DNA from: VAZQ01 sp034669045
Lineage (GTDB): Bacteria; Pseudomonadota; Alphaproteobacteria; Rhizobiales; Xanthobacteraceae
NCBI GenBank assembly: GCA_034669045.1
Contig: JAXDOD010000028.1
Span: 14,272 to 78,271 of the forward strand
DNA length: 64,000 nucleotides
Reading direction: 5' to 3'
In this document: piece by piece, positions 51,037-59,311 of the stretch
Position numbering within the stretch: position 1 is the stretch's first letter
How the letters are laid out: each line of letters begins with the position of its first letter
Position numbers and translations under genes: made by a program
The notes under the pieces: model-generated
The model's input: only the letters and a program-made list of their open reading frames with translations
Told to the model about the DNA's origin: nothing
The model's database searches: none

Positions 51037-52155
51037 ATGCTTCGCGTCGAGCGCCTGAGCAAAATCTTCGACAACGCGACCGATCAGATCGCCGGCGGCA
51101 TCCGCGAGGCGAGCTTCGCGCTCGAGCCGGGCACCTTCTTCACGTTGCTCGGACCGTCCGGCTGCGGCAAGACCACCACCTTGCGGTGCATCGCGGGCCT
51201 GGAGACGCCCGATGACGGCGTGATCACGGTCGACGACCGCGTCCTGTTCAACGCCAAGGCGCGCATCAACGTGCCGGTCGAGCAGCGCTCGGTCGGCATG
51301 GTGTTCCAGTCCTACGCCATCTGGCCGCATATGACGGTCGCCGAGAACGTGGCGTTTCCCTTCACGGTCTCGAAGCAGCGGCGTTACTCCAAGGCCGAGA
51401 TCGAGGAGGGCGTGAAGCGCGCGCTCCATATCGTCGACCTCGACGGCTTCCAGCAGCGGCCTGCGACGCGGCTCTCGGGCGGCCAGCAGCAGCGCGTGGC
51501 GCTCGCGCGCGCCATCGTGCATGAGCCGCGGCTTCTGCTGCTCGACGAGCCCTTGTCGAACCTCGACGCGCAACTGCGCGACGACATGCGCGGCGAGCTC
51601 AAGCGGTTGCAGAGCAAGATCGGCATCACCACGGTCTACGTGACCCACGACCAGTCGGAGGCGCTGGCCTTGTCCGATCAGATCGCGGTCATCGACCGCG
51701 GCCGCATCACTCAGATCGGCTCGCCGCAGGACATCTATTTCCGCCCGGCGAACCCGTTCGTCGCCCGCTTCGTCGGCGCCACCAACCTGCTTTCCGGCCG
51801 TCTCATCGGGAGCGCGAACGGCAAGGGCCAGGTCGAGGTGCTCAGCGGGCGGCGGATCGACTGCCTGGTTCCGCAACCTATCGCCGACACGTCGGCGGTA
51901 TCGGTATCGATCCGGCCGGAGAGCATCCAGCTTGTCCACCCCGACGGCCGGCCCGCCGTGGCGCCCGGAAACTGCCTCGCCGGCCGCATCGCCGGGGTCA
52001 CGTTCCTGGGCGCCGCGCGCCGGGTCGACGTCTTGAGCGACGGCGTCAACCTGCAGGTCACCACGTCGGCCGAGCTTCCGCTGCCCGGCGACGGCGAGGT
52101 TTTGCTGCTGTTTGCCGCCGAGCGGGCTGTCGCCTTGCCCGGAAAGGTCTCCTAG
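51037..52155 (+). CDS. ABC transporter ATPase (PotA/FbpC type) with TOBE domain
   Basis: 372 residues. Walker A GPSGCGKTT, Q loop VFQSYAIWPH, signature LSGGQQQR, Walker B LLLLDEP and the His switch in VTHDQ are all intact. The C-terminal third is a TOBE-type regulatory domain. It energises the permease encoded just upstream. The stop codon TAG is formed by the first bases of a family B palindromic repeat (CTAGGGTGGGC), and the same C-terminal sequence (AERAVALPGKVS) is found again 254 bases downstream, followed by TAA. Confidence 0.93.
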   Translation: MLRVERLSKIFDNATDQIAGGIREASFALEPGTFFTLLGPSGCGKTTTLRCIAGLETPDDGVITVDDRVLFNAKARINVPVEQRSVGMVFQSYAIWPHMTVAENVAFPFTVSKQRRYSKAEIEEGVKRALHIVDLDGFQQRPATRLSGGQQQRVALARAIVHEPRLLLLDEPLSNLDAQLRDDMRGELKRLQSKIGITTVYVTHDQSEALALSDQIAVIDRGRITQIGSPQDIYFRPANPFVARFVGATNLLSGRLIGSANGKGQVEVLSGRRIDCLVPQPIADTSAVSVSIRPESIQLVHPDGRPAVAPGNCLAGRIAGVTFLGAARRVDVLSDGVNLQVTTSAELPLPGDGEVLLLFAAERAVALPGKVS

Positions 52156-52402
52156 GGTGGGCAACGGCGCGGCGCCACCCCTTCCGCGTGGGCAAACTCT
52201 GGCGTGCGCCGTGCCCACGCGCCCGAGCACGGCCAGCGAGTTTGCCCACCCGACCGGGCGGCTTCGTAGGGTGGCAGAGGCGCAGGCGCCACTCTTTCCG
52301 CGTGGGCAACTCTGTCTTGCGCCGTGCCCACGCGCCAAAATCCAGCAAGCGAGTTTGCCCAGCCTCCAAGGCCGAGCGGGCTGTCGCCTTGCCCGGAAAG
52401 GT
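52117..52402. repeat. Compound repeat: two family B palindromes between 32-bp copies of the ATPase gene 3' end
   Basis: A 32-base direct repeat (GCCGAGCGGGCTGTCGCC onward) occurs at 52117-52148, inside the ATPase gene, and at 52371-52402. Between them are family B palindromes at 52152-52253 and 52266-52365. The first copy reads AAG GTC TCC TAG, the second AAG GTG TCG TAA; both would encode KVS and a stop. The second probably marks the older gene end. Confidence 0.75.
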
Positions 52403-52486
52403 GTCGTAAAAGGAAGTCCCAACCAAAACGTGCCGAGGCGCCCGCCTTCGGCGCCATCCAAGTCAAGCGAGTGAGGAGAAGAAGAA

Positions 52487-53326
52487 ATGGCTGCCAAAAA
52501 GTATGAGACGATCCTGGTCGAGAAGAATGAAGGCATCACCTGGGTCACCTTCAACCGTCCCGACAAGCGCAATGCGATGAGCCCGCAGCTCCATCTGGAC
52601 ATGGACGACGTGCTCGACGAGCTCGCGATCGACGACGAGACCGAGATCCTTGTGATCACGGGCGCCGGCGAGTCGTTCTCCGCCGGCCAGGACATCCGGC
52701 TCTATTTCCGCGGCACCGAGGCCGATCCCGCGATGCGGGCGAAGGCGCGCCGCGCCTCCAACCAGTGGCGCTGGCAGAAGCTCTCGACCTTCCCGAAGCC
52801 GACCATCGCGATGGTCAACGGCTTCTGCTTCGGCGGCGCCTTCACGCAGGTCGCGGCCTGCGATTTCGCCATCGCGGCGGACGAGGCCACCTTCGGCCTC
52901 TCGGAAGTGAACTGGGGCATCCTGCCGGGCGGCATCGTCTCCTGGAACGTCGTGCAGTTGATGAACTATCGCGACGCCATGTACTACGCGATCACCGGCG
53001 ACACCTTCGACGGCAAGAAGGCGAAGGAGATCGGCTACGTCAACATGCACTTCCCGAAGGCGAAGCTGAAGGAAGAGACCATCAAATTCGCCAAGAAGAT
53101 CATGGAGAAGAGCCCGGCCGCGGTGCGCTATACCAAGGAGGCGATCCGCGCCGTGCGCTTCATGAACGAGCCGCAGGCGCAGGACTACCTCAACTGCAAG
53201 AGCGACGCGCTCAAGTACAACGACAAGGAAAACGGCCGCCAGGAAGGCATGAAGCAGTTCCTCGACGAGAAGACCTATCGTCCGGGCCTCGGCCACTTCA
53301 AGCGCAAGAAGGCGACGGCGAAGTAA
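52487..53326 (+). CDS. p-Hydroxycinnamoyl-CoA hydratase/lyase-like crotonase
   Basis: 279 residues of the crotonase fold. Oxyanion-hole segments are FSAGQDIRLYF and NGFCFGGAF; the catalytic Glu140 is in FGLSEVNWGILPGG. Tyr73 and Tyr234 sit where the feruloyl-CoA hydratase-lyase of Pseudomonas has the tyrosines that hold the phenol group, and the length and C-terminal DEKTYRPGL also fit that enzyme. It would turn feruloyl- or coumaroyl-CoA into an aldehyde and acetyl-CoA. GAGGAGAA precedes the ATG. No feruloyl-CoA synthetase or vanillin dehydrogenase is next to it. Confidence 0.82.
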   Translation: MAAKKYETILVEKNEGITWVTFNRPDKRNAMSPQLHLDMDDVLDELAIDDETEILVITGAGESFSAGQDIRLYFRGTEADPAMRAKARRASNQWRWQKLSTFPKPTIAMVNGFCFGGAFTQVAACDFAIAADEATFGLSEVNWGILPGGIVSWNVVQLMNYRDAMYYAITGDTFDGKKAKEIGYVNMHFPKAKLKEETIKFAKKIMEKSPAAVRYTKEAIRAVRFMNEPQAQDYLNCKSDALKYNDKENGRQEGMKQFLDEKTYRPGLGHFKRKKATAK

Positions 53327-53440
53327 CGCCGGAGCGGTCTCGCGCAGCCTGTCGCAGCTCTCCGCCCGGATGATGCGCCGGTCATCCGGGCCACATTTTC
53401 GTCGGTGCTGAACGCTCGATGCGCGGCGGTGGAGGCCATC

Positions 53441-53974
53441 ATGCGAAGCGCTCTCGTCTGCTCGATCCCATTCCTGCTTCTCGCTACTGTCGCGCATGCG
53501 CAATCGGCCGCCAGCGCGGTGCAGACCTTCGGCCTGATCGGGACCTGGGCGGTCGATTGCAACGAGACTCCCAGTCCCACCAACGAGCACGCGGTATTCT
53601 CCGTCGCGTCCGGCGACACCATCGAGCTGCAGAACGATTTCGGACGCGACTACGACGACATGGTCTATCGCATTGTCGATGCGAGCCGCCTTGCCGCCGA
53701 CAAGCTGGCGATGCGCCAGGTGCTGGCGACGGACAACCGGGTCGTGCTCGACGTCGTCCTGATGAAAAGCAACGACAGGGTTCGCGTCTGGTCGTCGCGC
53801 GCGTCCGATGGCACCGCCCTCGTGAAGGACGGGACGGTGGCTTTGACAAGCGGCCAGGAAACCCGCTGGGTGACGCGCTGCAATGAGCGATTTGCCGGCA
53901 GTCTCGGCGCCAGCCCGTCCGGTTCAAGCTCCGATCCGCAGGATGAAGCCGCGGGCGACCCTCGGCCGGACTAA
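53441..53974 (+). CDS. Secreted protein of unknown function
   Basis: 177 residues with a signal peptide (RSALVCSIPFLLLATVAHAQ). The mature part has a lipocalin-like beta pattern beginning FGLIGTWAVDCNETPSPTNE, and a Cys in each end (VDCNE and TRCNERF) that could form a disulfide. Proteins beginning with GTWAxDC are common uncharacterised periplasmic proteins in alphaproteobacteria. ATG 53441 has GGAGG five bases upstream. It stands alone after the crotonase gene; the last 25 residues are Ser/Pro/Asp-rich. No function assigned. Confidence 0.7.
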   Translation: MRSALVCSIPFLLLATVAHAQSAASAVQTFGLIGTWAVDCNETPSPTNEHAVFSVASGDTIELQNDFGRDYDDMVYRIVDASRLAADKLAMRQVLATDNRVVLDVVLMKSNDRVRVWSSRASDGTALVKDGTVALTSGQETRWVTRCNERFAGSLGASPSGSSSDPQDEAAGDPRPD

Positions 53975-54057
53975 TTCCCCCCGGCGGCGGCGGCAATGCC
54001 CTCGTGACGTTCGCGCACCGCTGGTGGTGCGGGCCTGCGATGGCGCCGTCATAGCCG

Positions 54058-54876
54058 TCACGACATCAACGCCTTCATCCGCTCCTGGTTGAGGTTCTTC
54101 ACGAGCTGATCGACCAGCCCGGCGAGCGGCATCGGCGTCTTGGCGCCCTGCGCGAGCTCGAGCGCCACGTCCATGTCCTTCTCCGCCCATTTGCCGGTGC
54201 TCTTGCCCCAGCGCGAGAGCGACCAGTTGGCGCCGCTGCCGTGGCCGAGCGCCTCGATCAGCCGCGAGACGTCGACGCCGAGCTTCTTGGCGAAATTGAG
54301 CGACTCGTAGTTCGCCACCATGCAGGACCACAGCAGCATGTTGTTGATGGTCTTGGTGATCTGGCCGGCGCCGACGTCGCCCACGTGCAGCACCTGGCGG
54401 CTGAAGGCGCTCAGCACGGGCTTTGCCTTGGCGACCGAGGCGTCGCTGCCGCCCACATAGGCGGTCACGGTTCCGTTGTCGGCAGCCTCCTGGCCGAGCA
54501 CGACCGGCGTGTCGCAGATGCCGATGCCCTTGGCGCCGGCCAGCTTGTCGAGCTCGCGGCAGGTCTCGGGCGAGCAGGAGCTGGAGATGCAGATCACCGA
54601 GCCGCGCGCCAGCGTGTCGAGGATGCCGGATTTTTCGACCACCTCCTCGATCTGGTAGTCGGTCGCGACCATCACCATCACGACCTCGGCGCTCTTGCCG
54701 ACCTCCGCGGGCGAGCCGCAGATGCGCACGCCGTGGCTCTCCGCCCGCCGCGCGGCGTCCGTGCTGATGTCGTAGCCGTAGACCTCGAAGCCCTTGTGGA
54801 CCATGTGGCGGGCCATCTGCAGGCCCATGGCGCCCAATCCGATCATGCCCGTGCGCTTCACCGTCGTGTCTGCCAT
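54058..54876 (-). CDS. NAD(P)-dependent beta-hydroxyacid dehydrogenase
   Basis: 272 residues of the 3-hydroxyisobutyrate dehydrogenase family. The Rossmann motif GLGAMGLQMARHM lies at residues 14-26, SSCSPETCREL matches the substrate loop and the catalytic Lys is in AGQITKTINNML. Such enzymes oxidise beta-hydroxy acids or reduce tartronate semialdehyde-like compounds. It lies at the downstream end of a minus-strand series with hydantoinase subunits but is separated from them by two palindromic repeats, so co-transcription is uncertain. Confidence 0.87.
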   Translation of the reverse strand: MADTTVKRTGMIGLGAMGLQMARHMVHKGFEVYGYDISTDAARRAESHGVRICGSPAEVGKSAEVVMVMVATDYQIEEVVEKSGILDTLARGSVICISSSCSPETCRELDKLAGAKGIGICDTPVVLGQEAADNGTVTAYVGGSDASVAKAKPVLSAFSRQVLHVGDVGAGQITKTINNMLLWSCMVANYESLNFAKKLGVDVSRLIEALGHGSGANWSLSRWGKSTGKWAEKDMDVALELAQGAKTPMPLAGLVDQLVKNLNQERMKALMS

Positions 54877-54909
54877 GTCGTCACCTCGTTAGATTCTGTA
54901 ATCCCTGCC

Positions 54910-55163
54910 GTAGGGTGGGCAAAATCGCCTGCCCTGCGGAACGCGTGGGCACGGCGCGCGCGCGATATTGCCCACGCGGAACAGCCTGCCGCGCGCCTTT
55001 GCCCACCCTACTTCTTTTTCCGCCGCGCATCGGTCGCCGCCTGGTCGACCGCCAGTTTCGTAGGGTGGGCAAAGGCGCAGGCTGTACCCTCTCCGCGTGG
55101 GCAAACTCTATCTTGCGCCGTGCCCACGCGCAAAAATCCAGCAAGCGAGTTTGCCCACCCTAC
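54910..55163. repeat. Two family B palindromes alternating with a duplicated hydantoinase B 3' end
   Basis: Family B copies lie at 54910-55011 and 55060-55163. Between them, on the minus strand, 55008-55058 reads KLAVDQAATDARRKKK and TAG, a diverged copy of the hyuB end (LAVDQAATERRRAQMKNS and TAG). A 26-base identical block is at 55030-55055 and 55191-55216. In both copies the TAG is made by the start of a GTAGGGTGGGC repeat as read on the minus strand. Confidence 0.75.
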
Positions 55164-56896
55164 GAATTCTTCATCTGCGCTCGCCGTCGCTCGGTCGCCG
55201 CCTGGTCGACCGCCAGCGCATGGCCATCGCGCCGAAGCACCACACCATAGTCGCGCTCGGCGGCCGCTGGCGAGACATATCCCTCGTTCACGTCCGCGAG
55301 CACCCGCGCGGAGTCGCGCGCGCGCGCGTCGCCATGGCCACCGCCGCCGGGCGTGTCGAGGCGGAAAACGTCGCCCTCCTTGAGCGGGTAATCGGCGTAG
55401 CGCGTGGGCAGGCGCTTGGCGCCTTCGGTCCCGGGATTGATCCAGATGTCGCCGGTGCGGCCGGTGCTGCCGCCGGCGCAGCCGTTCGGCGGGATGATGT
55501 GCTTCATCGAGCGGATCGAGAAGCGCGCGTCCTCGAGATTGAGATATTCGCGGCGGATGCCGAGCCCGCCGCGGAACCTGCCGGCGCCGCCGGAATCCGC
55601 GATCAGGTCGAACCGCAGGAGCCGCGTCGGGAATTCGCTCTCGATGATCTCGATCGGGGCGATCATGGCGTTGCTCTGGTTCACCGTGATGCCCGACGCG
55701 CCGTCCTTGGTGGCGCGCGCGCCGGCACCGCCCGCGATGATCTCGTACTGCACGTAGCCCTTGCCCGTGTAGGTGCTGCGCCCGCCCAGGATGATCGAGC
55801 GGCTGCCGCTGCCGTCGGCGCGCACCTTGTCCGGCACGATGTTGGAGAGCGCGTCATAGACCGCATCGACCAGCGCATGCACGGTCGGATTGTAGGTGTT
55901 GACCGGCGCCGGGAAGCGCGGGTTGAGCACGCTGCCGTCGCGCGCCGTGATGGTGAAGGCGCGCAACAGCCCCTGGCTCACGAACGTGTGCGGGTCGATC
56001 AGCGAGATCAGGCAATAGGCGCAGGCCGCCTGGACCAGGGGAGGGCGCACGTTCGCCGGCCCTTTGGTCTGGTCGGCCGAGCCCGAGAAGTCGAAGTGGA
56101 TGGTATCGGCCGTCTTCGTGACCACCACATGGATGCGCACCGGCTTTTCCAGGTCCACGCCGTCGTCGTCGACGAAGCGTTCCGCTTCGAAGCGGCCGTC
56201 CTTCCATTCGGCGAAGCTCTTGCGCAGCTTCGTCTCCGACATGTCGAACAGCCGGTCGAAGCAGGCCAGCACCTTGGCCTTGCCGTATTTGGCCGCAAGC
56301 TCGTTGAGGCGGCGCTCGCCGAGCCGGTCGGCGCCGAGCTGTCCGCGGATGTCGCCGAGCACCAGCTCGGGCGTGCGGCTGTTCGCCCCGATGATGCGCT
56401 CGAGGTCGCCGTTGGGCTTGCCGGCGCGCTGGTAGCGCACGGCGGGCAGGTGCAGGCCCTCGTTGAAGATCTCGCGCGCCTGGCCCGAGCAGCTCCCCGG
56501 CACCGGCCCGCCGATGTCGCTCTTGTGCGCGATCGAGCCGCAGAAGCCGAACAGGTCGCCCTCGCAGAACACGGGGCTGATGACGCACATGTCCGGCGCA
56601 TGCGGGCTGCCGCCCTCGTAGGGATGATTGATCAGGAAGGCGTCGCCCTCCGCGATCGCCCCGCCGAATTCCGCGATGATGGCGCTACAGCAGGCCGGGA
56701 ACGCGCCGATATGGAGCGGCAGCACGACGTGCTGCGCCACCACCTCGCCTTTGGAATTCATCAGCGCGCAGGAGGCGTCCTGCGATTCCCGCACGATGGT
56801 GGAGAAGCCGGTGCGGAACAGCGAGTTCTGCATCTCCCGCACGATGCCCGAGAGGCTCGCCTTCACGACTTCGAGATCGACCGCATCGACATGCAT
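55160..56896 (-). CDS. hyuB: Hydantoinase B / N-methylhydantoinase beta-type subunit
   Basis: 578 residues of the hydantoinase B/oxoprolinase family: FSTIVRESQDASCALMNSKGE, NHPYEGGSPHAPDM, FDFSGSADQTKGPANV and GGAGRFRGGLGIRREY are typical. With HyuA it hydrolyses hydantoin or 5-oxoproline-like rings, using ATP. ATG 56896 has GAGGAA upstream. The hyuA gene is upstream on the same strand; a family B palindrome (56913-57010) sits in the 127 bases between them. The stop codon lies inside another family B repeat. Ring substrate unknown. Confidence 0.9.
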   Translation of the reverse strand: MHVDAVDLEVVKASLSGIVREMQNSLFRTGFSTIVRESQDASCALMNSKGEVVAQHVVLPLHIGAFPACCSAIIAEFGGAIAEGDAFLINHPYEGGSPHAPDMCVISPVFCEGDLFGFCGSIAHKSDIGGPVPGSCSGQAREIFNEGLHLPAVRYQRAGKPNGDLERIIGANSRTPELVLGDIRGQLGADRLGERRLNELAAKYGKAKVLACFDRLFDMSETKLRKSFAEWKDGRFEAERFVDDDGVDLEKPVRIHVVVTKTADTIHFDFSGSADQTKGPANVRPPLVQAACAYCLISLIDPHTFVSQGLLRAFTITARDGSVLNPRFPAPVNTYNPTVHALVDAVYDALSNIVPDKVRADGSGSRSIILGGRSTYTGKGYVQYEIIAGGAGARATKDGASGITVNQSNAMIAPIEIIESEFPTRLLRFDLIADSGGAGRFRGGLGIRREYLNLEDARFSIRSMKHIIPPNGCAGGSTGRTGDIWINPGTEGAKRLPTRYADYPLKEGDVFRLDTPGGGGHGDARARDSARVLADVNEGYVSPAAAERDYGVVLRRDGHALAVDQAATERRRAQMKNS

Positions 56897-56912
56897 CAGA
56901 CATTCCTCATTT

Positions 56913-57010
56913 GTAGGGCGGGAAAAATCGCCGGCACTCCGCGGCGCGTGGGCACGGCGCGCGCGATTTTGCCTGCGCGCAACATCCTGCCGCGCGCCTT
57001 CGCCCACCCT
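56913..57010. repeat. Intergenic palindromic repeat, family B, copy 7
   Basis: Left arm GTAGGGCGGGAAAAATCG is slightly diverged; the right end is CGCCCACCCT and inner arms CGCGTGGGCAC/GCGCGCAACA are degraded. It lies between hyuA and hyuB, where it could shape transcript stability. Confidence 0.7.
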
Positions 57011-57023
57011 GGAGGAGCGATCG

Positions 57024-59084
57024 TCACCTTTCCTCCGTCACGATCAGATTCTTCCACTCGTCCACCCGCGCGGTCTGGCCGGGATAGATCACCGTCGTGC
57101 AATCGAACTGGTCGAGGATCGCCGGACCCGTCAAGGCGAGGCCGACGTCGAGGCGCTCGCGCTGATAGACCGGGCAGTCCGTCTCGGCGCCGTCCATGCG
57201 CACCCGCCGCGTCTCGCGCAGCGCATCGCTGAGCGGCGTGCCGGTGCGCTTGAACCGCGGCATCTCGACCGGCGGCACCAGGCCGTTGCCGCGCACGCGG
57301 TAGGACACGATCTCGACCGCCTCCTCCGGTGCGCTGTGGCCGAACATGGCGCGGTGCTGCGCGTCGAATTGCCTGCGCAGCGCAGCGAGGCCGCCGTCCG
57401 CCATGGCATCGCCGCACGGCATGGTGATCTCGTAGCCCTGCCCGGCATAGCGCATGTCGAGCGCGCGGGTGATGCGGATCGCCGCCGGCGCAAAGCCGTC
57501 GTCGCGCAGTTCCTGCAAGGCGAGCGCTTCCAGCCGCGCGAACATGCCGTTCACATCCGCGGGCGTGATCTCGCTGATCGGCGTCATCCGCGACTGGATA
57601 TAGTCGTGCTTGACGTCGGACATGATCAGGCCGATCGCCGAATAGACCCCGGGATAGAGCGGCACGATCATGCCCGCCATGCCGAGATCGCGCGCCATGC
57701 GGCCGGCGTGCACGGGGCCGGCGCCGCCGAAGGCGAGCAGCATGAAGTCGCGCAGGTCGTGGCCGCGCATGGTGGAGATGGCCTTGATCGCCTCCTCCAT
57801 CTTGACGTCGATGATGCGCACGATCCCTTCCGCCGCCTCGGGCACGCCCATGCCGAGCGGCTGCGCGATCTTGATCTCGACCGCGCGGCGCGCCTTCTCG
57901 GCGTCGAGCGGCATCTGCCCGCCGAGGAAGTTGTCGACGCTGAGGTGCCCCATCACCAGGTTGCAGTCGGTGATGGCCGGCATCTCGCCGCCACGTGAAT
58001 AGCACGCCGGCCCGGGCATCGCGCCGGCGCTCTGCGGCCCGACCTGCAGCACGCCGAAGCGGTCGATTTTCGCGATCGTGCCGCCGCCCGCGCTCACCGT
58101 GTTGATGTCCATCATCGGCACCGCGAGATCGCGGCCTTCGATCTTGCCGCGGCTCGCCACGAACGGCTCGCCGTCCTTGATCAGCGCGACGTCGCAGGAG
58201 GTGCCGCCCATGTCGAAGGTGATGATGTTCTGGAAGCCGGTCATGCGGCACGCATAGGCACCCGCCGTCACGCCGCCGGCCGGGCCGGAGAGCACCGTGG
58301 TGACGGCCTTGCGGGCGGCGGCGCCGAAGGTGGCCATGCCGCCGTTCGACTGCATGATGTATTTCTGCCGGGTGGTGATGCCGGCGTCGTCCAGGCGGCG
58401 GTCGAGCTGCGCGATGTAGTGCGCGAGGATCGGCTGCAGGTAGGCGTTGATGACGGTCGTGCTCAGCCGGTAGTACTCGCGGATTTGCGGCACGATGTCG
58501 GAGGAGAGCGAGATGCTGCAGTCCGGCATCTCCTCGCGCACGATGTCGCGCACGCGCTCTTCATGCTGCGGATGCAGGAACGAGAACAGCAGGCATACGG
58601 CAAGCGACTCGATCTTCTGCGCGGCGAGCGCGCGCACGGTCTCGCGCAGCGCCGCCTCGTCGAGCGCGCGCAGCACCTCGCCGCGGAAGTCGACGCGCTC
58701 CTTGACCTCGCCGGTGCGGCTCTGCGGCACCAGCAATGCGGGCTTGTCGAACATCACGTCGAACAGCGCCGCCCCATAGGGCCGCGCCTGCTCGCCGACC
58801 GGATAGATGGCGCGGAAGCCTTCCGTCACCAGCAGGCCGGTGCGCACGCCCTTGCCTTCCAGCAGCGCGTTGGTGCCGACCGTGGTGCCGTGACAGAAGA
58901 AGGAGATGTCGCCCGCCGGCACGCCCTTGCCGATCAGCGTCTCGATGCCTTGCAGGATAGCGCGCGACGGATCGTCCGGCGTCGAGGGCACCTTGGAGAT
59001 CGACACCTCGCCGGTGTCTTCATTGAGATAGACGAAATCGGAGAACGTCCCACCCGTATCGACCGTGACGCGGTAGCGAGGCAT
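57024..59084 (-). CDS. hyuA: Hydantoinase A / N-methylhydantoinase alpha-type subunit
   Basis: 686 residues. The ATP-binding actin-like parts are DTGGTFSDFVYLNEDTGE, HGTTVGTNALLEGKG, FDMGGTSCDVALI and FGGAGPVHA. HyuA binds ATP and the ring substrate and works with HyuB. Full length and intact motifs. The ATG at 59084 gives MPRYRVTVDTGGT, the usual start. A family C repeat precedes it. On the same strand upstream is eutA, another actin-like ATPase, then two bicupin genes. Confidence 0.92.
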   Translation of the reverse strand: MPRYRVTVDTGGTFSDFVYLNEDTGEVSISKVPSTPDDPSRAILQGIETLIGKGVPAGDISFFCHGTTVGTNALLEGKGVRTGLLVTEGFRAIYPVGEQARPYGAALFDVMFDKPALLVPQSRTGEVKERVDFRGEVLRALDEAALRETVRALAAQKIESLAVCLLFSFLHPQHEERVRDIVREEMPDCSISLSSDIVPQIREYYRLSTTVINAYLQPILAHYIAQLDRRLDDAGITTRQKYIMQSNGGMATFGAAARKAVTTVLSGPAGGVTAGAYACRMTGFQNIITFDMGGTSCDVALIKDGEPFVASRGKIEGRDLAVPMMDINTVSAGGGTIAKIDRFGVLQVGPQSAGAMPGPACYSRGGEMPAITDCNLVMGHLSVDNFLGGQMPLDAEKARRAVEIKIAQPLGMGVPEAAEGIVRIIDVKMEEAIKAISTMRGHDLRDFMLLAFGGAGPVHAGRMARDLGMAGMIVPLYPGVYSAIGLIMSDVKHDYIQSRMTPISEITPADVNGMFARLEALALQELRDDGFAPAAIRITRALDMRYAGQGYEITMPCGDAMADGGLAALRRQFDAQHRAMFGHSAPEEAVEIVSYRVRGNGLVPPVEMPRFKRTGTPLSDALRETRRVRMDGAETDCPVYQRERLDVGLALTGPAILDQFDCTTVIYPGQTARVDEWKNLIVTEER

Positions 59085-59155
59085 AGGACAAACTCACATT
59101 GCTTAAGCGCATCCTCGGATGTGGATGCGCCGGTCGAGCCGCGAATTCGGTCCCG

Positions 59156-59286
59156 CCCTCTCCCCTTGCGGGAGGGGGTGGCGAGCGCGGCGCGCGAGCC
59201 GGGTGAGGGGACCGCTTCGCAGAAACCCCTCGCCGCCTCGCTCACGAGTGCTCGCTCGGCATCCCCCTCCCGCAAGCGGAGAGGGG
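59156..59286. repeat. Long palindromic repeat, family C, copy 1
   Basis: Outer arms CCCTCTCCCCTTGCGGGAGG and CCTCCCGCAAGCGGAGAGGG enclose inner GGTGGCGAGC and GCTCGGCATC-type arms. About 130 bases between eutA and hyuA. A relative lies at 62356-62496. Confidence 0.8.
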
Positions 59287-59311
59287 AAGAGCCCGTGGCA
59301 CCCGCGCCCGT

